Source: Gonatopus flavifemur | Lineage: Eukaryota; Arthropoda; Insecta; Hymenoptera; Dryinidae | Direction: 5' to 3' | Length of the DNA: 64,000 nt | Assembly (NCBI GenBank): GCA_018340375.1 | Contig: JAFFJZ010000016.1 | Coordinates: forward strand, 6,951,372 to 7,015,371 | In this document: positions 33,823 through 44,110 of the stretch, piece by piece | Position numbering within the stretch: the stretch's first letter is position 1 | How the letters are laid out: each line of letters begins with the position of its first letter | Notes under the pieces: model-generated | The model's input: only the letters and a program-made list of their open reading frames with translations | Databases searched by the model: none | Told to the model about the DNA's origin: nothing | Position numbers and translations under genes: made by a program

Positions 33823-34590
33823 CTACAAGAGGTGTTCGATATGTCCACCTTCCATCTCGATATCGACCTCAATTTTCTTCCGGAAACTCCTTTGTGTGTT
33901 CCGCAACATCTCTTTCGTCACTGTTGCAACCGCAACATGGAGATCCAGGTTCAATTCCTTTATATTTTGAAGGACTGTTTTATAAACGATTTCCCTTGAA
34001 TGTCCTCATAAGAAAAAATCCAATGGATTGAGATCCGGAGATGTCAGTGCCCATCGGATTCGACCGGAGCACGCCATCCATCGGTCGGGGAAATTCCGAT
34101 TCAAATAATTTGTGACGACTCAATTGTTGTGTAGTACCGCAGCATCTTGCTGGAATATCAGTCTCTCTCGGGTTTCGATGAGAACATCTCCCAAAAATCA
34201 CGGGAGATTCTTACGGAGGGATCGCACGTATGCGTTTTCGGTCAAAATGTCTGAAAGAATGTGAGGACCAAGAGGTTCTTTCCCTAAGATGCCGGCCCAC
34301 AGGCTCATCTTCCATCTCACTCAATTATTCCTTGTTTTTCCGTACGCGGATTGTCGTAACTCCAGACATGCAGGATCAGTCCGTGGAGATGATCGACGGG
34401 GAGAAATCTCCTCGTCTTCTCATTTCTCCTCAGATCCATTCGCAGAATTTGACTCGATGAAGAGAATCGCTTTCGCGTGAGTATTGCACCCTTGTATGAT
34501 GGAAATCGTGCATCCCTTCTTCCTCCAAAGTTCGCTGCATCGTCGAATATAAAAGGTCAGATCGGCAAGTATACCAACGTCCTTCGGAAA
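33823..34590 (-). pseudogene. Giant element transposase, core and C-terminal part
   Basis: Reading right to left over several frames, the block before the catalytic domain is followed by a position for the first Asp that is broken by a stop (34390 region). Then come LWAGILGKEPLGPHIL (about 34300), the second catalytic Asp in FQQDAAVLH (about 34137) and the third in LNPLDFFL (about 34010), 41 residues on. The C-terminal block GGHIEHLL ends at TAG (33823-33825). At least four stops are present. It lacks the N-terminal DNA-binding region, which lies next to it in the opposite orientation. Confidence 0.8.
34226..34590. repeat. Left copy of the inverted transposase-core repeat
   Basis: Pairs with 34990-35330 around a 400-bp unpaired centre. 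Both copies encode the same transposase segment, so the centre of the element is a head-to-head inverted duplication. Confidence 0.85.
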
Positions 34591-34732
34591 ATGACGTTTG
34601 ACAATGAGTGGATCAACGCTCATGATTTGTCGTGACTTTGATAATTCAGAATATATCAATGTGGACGCTGTTTTTGATCTCAAATCATTCGGCATCTCGA
34701 GCTTTCCGGAATCCCCTGCGATTAGGAGTGAA

Positions 34733-35330
34733 TATACGTCCTCAGAATATAACGATATGTTAATCACCTACAGTGAATCGTCAGCTGCAGAACGGTGGTA
34801 TCGCGAGGAATACCCCAATCGACGGCATCCCTTCAGAGATGTCATTCTGAGAACGGCACAACGACTGAGGAGGACCGGAAGTGTTGTCGTTCGACCGGGT
34901 GCGGGTAGAGCCCGCGTAGTCAGAAATGTTCGGAACAAGGACAGCTTCAACGTCCTGTTGGGAGAAAACCTGAAATCAGCATTAGAGAAGTTGCGCACTG
35001 ATTTGACCTCTCATATTCGACGGTGCAGCGAACTTGGAAAGAAGAAGGGATGCACGATTTCCATGATACGAGGGTGCAACACTGACGTGAGAGGGATAAT
35101 CCCCGTCGAGTCGAATTCTGCGCATGGATCTTAGGGGAAATGAGTTGACAAGAAGATTTCTTCCCGCCGATCATCTTCACGGACGAAACCGGCATGTCTG
35201 GAATTACGATAATCCGCATGCGAAAAGAACAAGTAATGATCAAGTGAGATGGAAGATGAACCTCTGGGCCAACATCTTAGGAAAAGAACTCCTTGGTCCT
35301 CACATTCTTCCAGAGACTTGGACTGGAGAT
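34733..35330 (+). pseudogene. Giant element transposase, N-terminal and first core part
   Basis: On the plus strand a helix-turn-helix region (YTSSEYNDML, REEYPNRRHPF, RTAQRLRRTGS, 34733-34870) is followed, after a frameshift near 34985, by STVQRTWKEEGMHDFH and RRVEFCAW. The first catalytic Asp is in IIFTDETG (about 35175) and LWANILGKELLGPHIL follows (about 35265-35312). Homology stops at about 35325, where the right arm begins, so the second and third Asp are missing. Two in-frame stops also occur (about 35082 and 35138). Confidence 0.8.
34990..35330. repeat. Right copy of the inverted transposase-core repeat
   Basis: Complement of 34226-34590 with many long exact stretches, for example gaagaagggatgcacgattt near 35040 against 34500-34519. 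Confidence 0.85.
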
Positions 35331-35333
35331 TTG

Positions 35334-37170
35334 ACACTAAACATCTTGATGTGTTTATATTCACTGAGACATGAATCCGTTCTTTTAAGAACGCCAAAAT
35401 ATTCCAATATGTATGAACAACCTCATTTTCCTGAGGAAACTTTCTTTCTATTCTTGTTCCAGGTTAATCTTCTGCCATCGCGGGATGATTCTCTGTCATT
35501 TTTTTTTTCGTACAGACAGAACGACATACTCCAATTCAAATAACAAGAACAACGGATGAAATAGGTATTCACGTTAAGAATGAACAATTTTGCAGATTTC
35601 ATTCAACATCATTTGAGTGCTGAATTCAATGAGACGTCGTCTCAAATGAAAATTCATTCCATCGCTCTGCGGAGGCCCGATTTTTGATGACGTGGAATGA
35701 GTGCAGTTGATTCACATGAATATCTGAAGCGGTTCTCTGCTCGTATGAATGTCTCGTATACGTTTTGACCAATCAGGTAACAAATCTTGGCCAACGTTGA
35801 ATATTCAAAAGATGAATCGGATTTGAAACATGTTCTTCAGTGAGGAACTACCCCATCGCTCTGAGAAGAGCGAATTTCCTTCTCAGCGTGGAGAATTCAT
35901 GAATTTTTACGGAAATGCGAGTTGATCCGATCCAAACACACCGAGCAACACAGTCGAAAGAACGACGAAGCAACAAGGAGAATGGATCGACGGAATACTC
36001 ACTTCGACAGCGACTCACTGAGACATTGTAATTCCATATATTTTATTGAATGGAAATTGACTGAGAAGTTATTCCCGGCGAAGATTCGTTTTATCCCTCT
36101 GAAAATAGCGGATTCTTTCTAATGCAAGACCGACGCAATTGATTGGCATGCATTCTTCGAAAATGTTTCCACCAATCAGATTACGATTCTCACCAATGTT
36201 GAATACTATGAAAACGAGACGTGTTTCGTGATCAATATAACTATTTCCCTGCTTTGTGAAGGGTTGATTCCTCCGGCAACTTGCAGAATCCATGGATTTT
36301 GACGAAAATACGAGGTATGACATCGGGAACAACCCAATCGTCAGACTTGATTGCCGTTGTAATCACATACGATTTGTTCAGCTCAGATCAACCATTTGTG
36401 ATACGGATCAACCAATCAAGTGACAGCTTGAAACGGTTTCATTCAGGGCACATATCACTCCAAAGTCATATTGTGATTCCAATTGAAAAACGGATTGTCT
36501 GTTGAGATAAACTGAATCTGTCTTTTTTGGGACGAATACCTTTCCTAAACGTAAAAACGCGCTCGAACTAGATTGTGTTTCAAACATGAATGATCTTGAG
36601 TAATCCCAAGTTAATCATCAACGTTCAATAACCCCTTTATAATCCCCGATTGATGTGAGAGGGGTAAATTCAAATGAATTCATCATTTTTCGATGTTGTG
36701 TTGGGGATAATTCGAGAAAACACATTCTTCGGGGGGATTATTTGACACGGCCGAGGATTGATCTGGCATACAATAATTCTAGACCATTTACAATACAGGA
36801 TTCGGAATCCAATCTTTTGTGTTGGAGTCACTAATCAAACCGTTCAAACTGGGTATCGGATGGATGAAAATTCTTATGTTCCCTTTTTTACATGGAAATT
36901 CTGATCAAAAACGAGTAGTAATACTTTCTTCTCCAACTTGAATCCCTATCCCCACGAAATAGCACTATTCCACATTTGTCTGTGTAATAAAAACCATTAA
37001 TGAAATCACAATTTTCACCTACAGCATATTGTGATAAGAATTCATGACAGTAATCAATTTTTCCACATTGTCGACGAATTAATCGATCTACATAGGGCGT
37101 TTACCAATTTGGATGTTGGTGAATTGTATCGATTATACCGATCAGCTAATCGTATGAGCGCCCTCTGCAA
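35334..37170. repeat. Giant element, right arm
   Basis: A continuous 1.84-kb arm, uninterrupted, that pairs with 31659-32587 and then 21962-23251. It carries the mirrored palindromes (35378-35393, 35856-35873, degenerate forms near 36090 and 36490). Confidence 0.82.
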
Positions 37171-37215
37171 TAGGGTGGGCCGAAAAACCAAAATTTATGA
37201 AATCCGGAACGTAAC

Positions 37216-37322
37216 CCCAAAAGAACACAAACCTCCAAATACATCCAACGGAGGTACTTGAACGTCTATTGGATGTCCAGTACGTCTATTAGACGTTCTT
37301 GGAGTTCGTGTTCTCTTGGGGA
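37216..37322. repeat. Foldback MITE
   Basis: ccccaaaagaacacaaacct (from about 37216) pairs with the complement of ttggagttcgtgttctcttgggg (about 37299-37321) with few mismatches. The loop contains smaller palindromes (acgtctattagacgt). Confidence 0.65.
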
Positions 37323-37555
37323 ATAGTGCGGAAAAGACGGTCTGGAGGAACACAAATCGAATGAAAGAAAGATCATTCAAATCGGTCAACATTTGACCCT
37401 CGCGCATCAAGCTTGAAGTTCTTCAGTTTTTACAATTCTTGGCGAATGCAATATATTTTCTCAAAAAAGTTTATATTTCATTATTCAGTGTCAGAAAATG
37501 ATTGTCAAGCATACAAACATAGTTAATAGTGTTGGATCATAGTATAAATAAATAA

Positions 37556-37578
37556 ATATATATATATATATATATATA
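37556..37578. repeat. (ta)n microsatellite
   Basis: A run of alternating TA inside a wider AT-rich stretch with tacata variants. Confidence 0.9.
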
Positions 37579-37596
37579 CATATAATATACATACAT

Positions 37597-38115
37597 TCAT
37601 ACATATACGCAATATAGAAGTTTTGCGTGTGCACCGTATGCGTAAGTTTTCGTATTCGTTGTGGACACGCTGATCAGAAGTGTACTGCTCAGATATTCGG
37701 GTCGACTGCTTACCTCACTCACGTGACGCGAACGGCACAGAAATATACGAGCACAGCAGAGGCGTTGCATTCTTTCCAGCAAGTACTTCATTTGTTTCAG
37801 CAAGCGGTCATACTGGCGGTTGCTGATTTTCTTTCGTAGAGATCCAGAAATTACTCCCTCAACAACTTCGTTATTTTTCCACTGATATTCATGGTATTTA
37901 GAGCGTAGTAGGCCTTCATTCCATTGGATTATATTGGGTACATTTCGTAGTTCCAAGACTTTCCCATCATTGAAAGATGGAAGCGCCGAAGAAACACATG
38001 GGTCGGAAAGTATTTTCTTGTCCAATTTTCGGGAGTCCAAAGGACCTACCAACTTCCCAACTTCCAACTTTCCAACCTGTTCTGAAGAACGATTTAAGCT
38101 GGCTTCAGAAATCAA
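37597..38115 (-). CDS. Unclassified 172-residue ORF
   Basis: This is the longest unassigned ORF of the region. It is charged and soluble-looking, with a Cys/Arg-rich patch near residues 115-135 (RLCCARIFLCRSR). No domain, signal peptide or membrane segment was recognised. A plus-strand ORF of 132 residues (37934-38332) overlaps it, and I cannot say which strand, if either, is coded. Its length is only mildly above what chance gives in this composition. Confidence 0.2.
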   Translation of the reverse strand: MISEASLNRSSEQVGKLEVGKLVGPLDSRKLDKKILSDPCVSSALPSFNDGKVLELRNVPNIIQWNEGLLRSKYHEYQWKNNEVVEGVISGSLRKKISNRQYDRLLKQMKYLLERMQRLCCARIFLCRSRHVSEVSSRPEYLSSTLLISVSTTNTKTYAYGAHAKLLYCVYV

Positions 38116-38529
38116 TTACGAAACAGTTAGTTTTTCCATTGTAGCTCAAGCAGTTGCACGAAAAATTATGGCTCAGTACGATTTACGGGTGCCAGTTTCA
38201 GTTTCATTTATAAGTCAGATTCCATTTCAAAAGACAAATCTTATTATCGAAAATCTACATCTAACAATGAGTATTTCCGTCATTCATACTTCTAATACCA
38301 ATAATTGCGTCTATTTCTTTTTGCGGAGCTAGCGAATGTTGCGTAATTGTCGAAAGCATGAAATTTTCATCGGTAAATCAATTCAACAAGTACGAGTGTA
38401 GTAGGGATCAAAAATATTACTTTTTCAAATATTTCCAAGTTGAAATGATCTAGGGATTCGCGAGTTTCGTAACGCTTGACTAGCCTCAAACTAGACACTT
38501 GCAAGTGCTTCGTACATTGAAAAAAATGA

Positions 38530-39253
38530 TAGAGTGTCGCAGTTCCGAAGGTCCATTTTCCCGAAAGTCCGATATACCGAAATATTCCTAGATGTTACTA
38601 GCCATCCAACTATTATTTTTTAAGGTACTGAAATTTTGTCGCGACATTGTAGCTTCCACCGTGTGTTCAATACCTATTATGAAAACAATGAATTTCTAAA
38701 AATAAGATTCGGGGTGTTCCAAGCGATTTAGGCATCGTTGGTTTCACTACCCAGACAGCACAGAAAGTTCTCTCAACGTTTAGAAAACATGCACTTGGTT
38801 TCGCGTGTTTTGGTCCCCGAGGAGTAACTTTTTTAAATATTTAGAGTACCTGCATTTTGAGGGCCCCTGAATACGTTCTTAACTCGTTCTTTTCATCTAC
38901 TACGGGCCGTTCTCATAATGTTTTCCCAACATACTATCATGAAAACTAACCCTCAAAAACATATGCGCAGCTTCGCACAACGTAATGGAAACCTTTATTG
39001 AACACGTTCCCAGAACGTCGCACGGTGCAAACGAATAGAACGAACCGGGACATACATGTGACGTTCTTAGAACATCCCGAAACGTTATTTCCACGTTCTC
39101 TGTGTAATCAAGCACGTTTTTTGAACATTCGAAAGACCTCCCGGTGCTGTATGGGTAATACCAGGATTTGTAGATGTTCAACACACAACAGGATTTTGCA
39201 TTTCGGTGTATCGGACTTTCGGGAAAATTGACCTTTGGGACTGAAACACTCTA
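38530..39253. mobile_element. Non-autonomous inverted-repeat element with nested MITE
   Basis: The left end tagagtgtcgcag and the following block (ttttcccgaaagtccgatat) are the complement of the right end, atatcggactttcggg-like sequence to ctgaaacactcta, giving inverted repeats of about 55 bp. No transposase is present. A second foldback (38748-39157) sits inside. No clear target duplication was resolved. Confidence 0.7.
38748..39157. mobile_element. Nested MITE, ends tacccagacagcac
   Basis: tacccagacagcac at 38748 is the complement of gtgctgtatgggta ending at 39157, with one mismatch. The interior has several acgttc motifs in both orientations. The end sequence resembles the edge of the AT-rich block at 14203-14215 and the ends of 39859-40177. 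Confidence 0.6.
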
Positions 39254-39858
39254 CCGGAAAAAGTGTGTGGTTATCCGAACGATCTGAAGTATGGATTTTC
39301 CTATGAATTCAAATTAGAGTATTTCGGTAGAAAGAAAGCATGCTCGGATGGTAACATTCGTATTCTTCAGGGTGTCTATCGGCTGGAAATTCTGTGCGTC
39401 ATTGGTTATTCTATTCAACGTGAATTTCTGGTGAGTTGTTTCCGTTAGAAATTTGGTTTGACTGAAATTGAGGACTAGACATGTGACCCATGAACAGATT
39501 TGAGCAACGCTGTTGAAATAAAAATGAATTCATGATGAATGAATATAAACCATCAATCTCATATCAATTTATATCAACAAATGTCATGACAGGAACATTT
39601 CAAATTGAAGATGTATAAAAGCTTGTGAATACTAATCATATAACATACATAAGCTTGAGTGATATCTATGGAAAATGTCTTGATTTTATATTTTTACAAA
39701 CAAAAATGTATGAATAGTTAATAGAATATGATGATAAGAAAAATAACAATAACAACAGCAATAATAATAATACACGATCAATAATAATGTTCACAATCAA
39801 GGATTTTTTTTAGAGTATTTTTCTTTCTAATAGAACAAAGTACAAAGTAATGAAATTA
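39254..39858. other. No gene seen
   Basis: AT-rich spacer with simple ataata/aacaat runs near 39730-39790. No coding or repeat structure is supported. Confidence 0.4.
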
Positions 39859-40177
39859 TACCCAGCCAGCAAAGTGCTTCCAAATTCACGTTTCCGCTAC
39901 TAGCAGTGCTGGTGGTAGCAACTCAGTAGCTTTCCCATTACCGTGAGACTGCATGCTACCATAACATATATATGATTCAATTGATAACGTAGCACTACCT
40001 CAGCGCTACCAGTATTATCAGGAAGCGCTACCAAGTAGTGCTCCTAGTAAAAATACTACCAAGTCGCTCCTATTTCCATACATAAATGAAGCCATATATG
40101 TACAGAAGATTTTTAACTGTATAAGCGAATGGTAGCACCACTGCCAGAAGCGCTGCCTTGATTTTGTTGACTGGGTA
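39859..40177. mobile_element. MITE with tacccag ends
   Basis: tacccagccagcaaag at 39859 pairs imperfectly with ttgttgactgggta ending at 40177. The interior is dominated by variants of agcgctacc and agtgctacc in both orientations (gctaccagt, gtagcac), so it could fold extensively. No coding capacity. Confidence 0.6.
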
Positions 40178-40216
40178 GTTGAATTTTGGAGGTAAGCTGT
40201 CTTCTGACCAAAAAAG

Positions 40217-40313
40217 TTTTTGGCCGAATGGACATGATTTGACAATCGCTAGTCATTCTTTAGTGTCTCTGAAATCGATTAGTGATTGTCAAATCATGTC
40301 GATTCGGCCAAAA
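40217..40313. mobile_element. Near-perfect 97-bp hairpin MITE
   Basis: ttttggccgaatggacatga and the next 20 bases (40217-40256) are the complement of 40274-40313, with only a few mismatches and a short loop. Confidence 0.8.
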
Positions 40314-40385
40314 GACCCCCTACCAATTTTGTAATATCTTGAATATAAAATTTGCTACAATATATTCGGGAACTATAGTGGATCA

Positions 40386-40414
40386 TGCATACATACATAC
40401 ATACATACATACAT
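40386..40414. repeat. (cata)n microsatellite
   Basis: Seven or so tandem CATA units, followed by looser tacat-rich sequence to 40470. Confidence 0.9.
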
Positions 40415-40519
40415 GTACATTTACATATACAAATATACAAATATATACACGTAAATTCATTCGTACATCTATTCACACATATACATACCCATATCCATGT
40501 TTACATCTATATACCGGGG

Positions 40520-41174
40520 GTTTCATAGTTCACTGAAAGAATTTCACAGGCGTATTTCCGGTCTGAACAATTTTTGTTGAGTCTTAAGGTGAAATTACAT
40601 GCGTGCGTTTGTCGCATGCGATATCATTAGATGAAAAGAGAAGTCCTAGGGAAAAATAGTTCACCTCCCCTTTCATCTAATGATGTCGCATGCGACAAAC
40701 GCATGCAGGTAATAGAAGCTTTAGTTTTTGAGATAGGAGCATTTTTAGAATTTTTTTCAAAAGCACTGTGTGTTACATACTTGAGCTTGACACGATTCGT
40801 CAGGTTGGAAAATGGCGGATCTCTGAGAAAAAAATCAAAGTATCCAGTCATTCCATGTTTTGCAGCTATAATAACTCAAAGTTGCTGGATTCTGATCGGC
40901 TGGAAGCCAAAGAATTTCAAATTGCTATAATCTCAAATCGAAAAATGACAGAATAGTACATTTTTTCCAGAGATCCGCCGTTTCCTACTTAGCCAATGGT
41001 GTCAAGCTCAAGTATGTAGCACACAGTGCTTTTGAATGATGTGGATTCAAAAAAAAAATATAAACATTCTAATATCTCAAAAACCAAACCTCGAACAAAT
41101 TTTGCCAAATAGGAAATGATTACATTTTGACTGCAGAATAACGCCTGTGAAGTTATTTCAGTGAATTATGAAAC
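40520..41174. mobile_element. Long-inverted-repeat element with nested MITE
   Basis: gtttcatagttcactgaaag at 40520 is the complement of the right end at 41155-41174, and pairing continues inward. The best inner match is about 40757-40850 against 40950-41035 (agcactgtgtgttacatac and onward). The left arm is interrupted by a smaller hairpin (40598-40708). No transposase ORF is present. Confidence 0.75.
40598..40708. mobile_element. Hairpin MITE nested in 40520-41174
   Basis: gcgtttgtcgcatgcgatat followed by cattagatgaaaag (about 40605-40638) pairs with its complement at about 40669-40703. It is absent from the opposite arm of the host element, so it inserted later. Confidence 0.75.
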
Positions 41175-42249
41175 ATCTAACTCGACTCATACTCCAGAGA
41201 GTTGAAATAACCTCCCTCTTCTTTCGGAAAAAATAGAATTGATTGTTTATGAATCAATCGACTACATCTGCTTCGATGATATTCGAGAATTTGAAGTAAT
41301 TTCAAGATTCATTCATCAATTATGTTAGCTAGGACACTATATTTGGTTGTAAGATGACTTTCATGGGCCTGACTGTACCCTCATGGGCACCTGATTAGGA
41401 CCTGATCGTTTATGCGTCACATTTCACATCGATTCCTCACTTGGCCCTGATTTGTTTGGATTGGGCCCTGATTGAATCCTGATCAATTTTTCCACACGGG
41501 TCCCTCTGTTCCTCTGTTGTTCATAGACCACATGTCCTGTTACAACTGCCAATCCAGAGTGAGCGATATTCAAGTTGACGTGACATAGAGTGCAATAAGC
41601 CTCAGCATTACATTCGCAATCCTTCAGCTGAGAATACATGTCTCCTCACTTTTTTGGATAAGTAAATAGCCTTTTCTTTGGGACAGAAATTGATTTATCT
41701 GTTGGATTTTCTCTCCGTTGTTTCGTTTTCCATGTTTACTGCAAGTGATTGGAAATATCACCGGAACTTGGAGTACATTGGAGGAAACAATTGCAGTTCA
41801 AGTAGCAACGGAAGTTCAAACGTATATATGGTACAAAATAGAGACGTTCGTAGAATCTACAATTGAAATATGAGAAACATATAGTGAATATTCATAGAAT
41901 GTTCGAATGAGACTGTGTTGAGTATACTCAGCACAGGGTGGTGATACCCGGGAATTTTTCTCTCCCCGACAGGTTATTCTATTCAATAGGGATTATTATT
42001 GATCAATTCCGTTAGAATTTCCTGGCCTGTCTCCACCCTATAGTAACAATATGAGTACATTCGAAATGTACGGTATCCATTCAATCGACGTTTGATTGAT
42101 GCACGGTCTTATATTCAATCGCGTGTGTTTGATGAATGCACATGGCACTTATGAGATGATTTCACTGGATTATGCATAGAATATACTCCGAACATTCGAA
42201 GAACGGTCATAGTATTGAAACGCAAAATTCCCTCATCCACAAATATTAT
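41175..42249. other. No gene seen
   Basis: Only short ORFs without domains are present. A weak foldback with cagggtggtgat and caccctata (about 41933-42043) could be a degraded mariner-type MITE but is not well supported. Confidence 0.4.
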
Positions 42250-42420
42250 GTTTCCTCTTATTATATCCAGAATGAAGACACAGAAAAAAACCCGATTCGA
42301 GAAGAATGGATGAGGATTTCAGATCAAGAGACAAAAACCCTTATCAACACCATGCCTAAGAGAATTTTTGAGGTAATCAAGAACAATGGAAGTGTAACAA
42401 AGTTTCAGAGACATTTATGA
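42250..42420 (+). pseudogene. Tc1-like transposase, C-terminal remnant
   Basis: The ORF end encodes NPIREEWMRISDQE followed by LINTMPKRIFEVIKNNG and a TKF-like tail. This is the characteristic C-terminus of Tc1-type (DD34E) transposases, with the SMPxR-like block as TMPKR. The catalytic region is missing upstream. The AT-rich DNA after it (42421-42700) may be the adjoining terminal region. Confidence 0.72.
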
Positions 42421-43338
42421 AGCTATTCATTATTCTTATTTGTTACTGATTTTGTGTAAACAACAAATGCCTTTATACCGATTTCCATCAAAAATACAAA
42501 AAGTTCTGTTTCTCCCTGTGATATTCTCAAAATAACATGAAATGATATCACTTTATTATATTTTTTATTCGATAACACTTGAAAGTTGTTAAATATATGA
42601 CATAAACGTTGTTTGAGAGAGATAAGTTTGTTATTGATGCAGAAAACTCAGTGCCTTTATATCAATTCCCACTACTGCACACTGAGAGGAATGATCACTA
42701 ATACCAAGGAAACATATTCTTGAATATTTTCAAGAACACATATTCTTGATCACAGCCGATATGTTGCAAGCTCAAGTGGAATTCCCTTGGATCAAGAAAA
42801 TATTCTTTCAATTCCAGAAATACATCTCAGTTCTAAAAAAACTTTCTTGTATCAAGAGTACAGATTTTTTGAGAAATGGATTTCTTGGAACATCACAATA
42901 TGTTATTGGTGAAAGTAATCATATGTCTCAGTGTACATGGAGATTCAAACTCGCCACCACTGCCAACGTGTTACCTTCACGCATACACGCAATGAATCTA
43001 TGTATACATATGCATATATATATACATTGAATGATAGAACCGATCAGCTGATCTTTGACAGTTTTTAATTTTCTGATATACACGGTCTTTTTCTGATAGA
43101 TTATTCTTCTGTTTCATGCGGACGGTCCTTCCTCCGCGGCGCTTACCGCGGTCTCCCGTCTTACCTATCAAAAATAAAAATCCATTCTTTCAAAGTGTCT
43201 ACTGCTGTGACATGGAATAACATTATCAAAATGAACTGCTCAGTGCAGCAATGAATCAACCTTCTTTTTGTCCGTGTTCGCAAATTTTTTTTCTTTCCTA
43301 AGGTTTTCGTTTGTAGTATCTCACCGATAACGACAACG
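42421..43338. other. No gene seen
   Basis: AT-rich. Two imperfect direct copies of a tgcctttata-cca-tttcc-like block occur near 42470 and 42650. No ORF with a recognisable domain. Confidence 0.4.
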
Positions 43339-43641
43339 TTTTTTTTTATTTAACCCGGCCTCTTCACCGTGCAAGGGCCAATTGGACCAGGGGAAGCGTA
43401 CTTCCCACCTAACCTACGTGGCAGGGGTAAGATTCCCTGACTTATCAACCGTCGTTCCCCTATTACGGTGATAGCCGCTTTCGGGATAAACTTTGGTTGA
43501 CGCACCAACCGCCATTTTCCCTTTCGCAGCATTACCGTTAGGGAGAAAGGCGGATTGATTAGTCAGGGATTCGAACCCCCGGCCTGCCGGACATCCATGT
43601 CTGAAAGTTAGCGCGTTAATCATTCAGACATGGAGCCGGTT
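43339..43641 (-). mobile_element. tRNA-derived SINE with intact target duplication
   Basis: On the minus strand the head (43641 toward 43560) has a degenerate A box (gattaacgcgct) and a perfect B box (gggttcgaatccc). A body of about 220 bp follows and ends in an A-rich tail (the T run at 43339-43348). The 14-bp duplication cgataacgacaacg flanks it exactly (43325-43338 and 43642-43655), typical of LINE-mediated retrotransposition. Confidence 0.93.
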
Positions 43642-43669
43642 CGATAACGACAACGCAACATGTATATTA

Positions 43670-43739
43670 GGGTGGCGTCACATGGAGCTATAAAACGGCG
43701 GAATGCGGAACCCTTCTTCAGCTCCATGTGACGCCAGCC
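43670..43739. mobile_element. 70-bp PIF/Harbinger-type MITE
   Basis: gggtggcgtcacatggagct (43670-43689) is the complement of agctccatgtgacgccagcc (43720-43739) with one mismatch. The 3-bp duplication tta lies at 43667-43669 and 43740-43742. A TTA target is typical of PIF/Harbinger elements. It inserted 12 bp outside the SINE duplication. Confidence 0.82.
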
Positions 43740-43847
43740 TTAAACCCTGTACCCTCTATCATCGCAAGTCTAACTCCTCTCCTAATCGTCGATATTCCGT
43801 TTTCCGATGAAGGAGAGCGAAACAAGATACGCTATTGTATCTCAGGA

Positions 43848-43870
<23 letters not shown>
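43848..43870. repeat. (ct)n microsatellite
   Basis: About eleven CT units. No associated gene. Confidence 0.95.
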
Positions 43871-43878
<8 letters not shown>

Positions 43879-44110
43879 AGAACAGAATAGCACGGAATTC
43901 ATCAAAATCACCCCGGACGCTACACGCAATCATGCGACAAGGTCTTGTCCTTGATAAATTTCTAATTAATACAGGACCAAGATTTTCTAATGAAATTTCA
44001 GCGGTCCATTGGTTCGTAAATTTTCGCAGCTCAAAGTTCACTCCGTTGCTGAACTGAGCTCCGGCCAAAAATCGACACGAAAGTACCCACGGTGGATTTT
44101 AACTCGTATA

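Larger units (their letters stand above)
21962..37170 (-). mobile_element. Giant inverted-repeat DD41D transposon (15.2 kb with nested insertions)
   Basis: The sequence from 21962 inward is the reverse complement of the sequence ending at 37170. The outermost bases are ttgaagagagcactcatacg on the left and the complement of ttgcagagggcgctcatacg on the right, and TA flanks both ends (21960-21961, 37171-37172). The left arm is broken by a MITE, a complete Gypsy element and a 3.85-kb insert. Removing these gives arms of about 1.88 kb (left) and 1.84 kb (right) and an original element near 6.5 kb. The centre (33823-35330) holds parts of two transposase genes with the 41-residue DD-D spacing. Arm identity is clearly recognisable but well below that of Mar-1, so the element is old. 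Confidence 0.75.
37171..38529. other. Region right of the giant element
   Basis: From 37171 the sequence tagggtgggccgaaaaacc looks like another mariner-type terminus, but no partner was found. A foldback (37216-37322), a (ta)n microsatellite (37556-37578) and an unclassified ORF pair (37597-38115 minus, 37934-38332 plus) follow. Confidence 0.45.

Noticed and set aside
35124..35543. 139-residue ORF as a separate gene
   Set aside because: The first half is the transposase core in a frame continuing from 34733. The rest is non-coding right-arm sequence.
21962..37170. Polinton/Maverick-type giant DNA transposon
   Set aside because: Long inverted arms and 15 kb fit superficially, but no DNA polymerase, packaging ATPase or capsid genes are present. 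The size comes from nested insertions, and the centre encodes a mariner-type transposase.
41933..42043. Mariner-type MITE with cagggtgg and ccaccct ends
   Set aside because: Only the terminal 8-10 bases pair and the interior does not, so the evidence is too weak to list.
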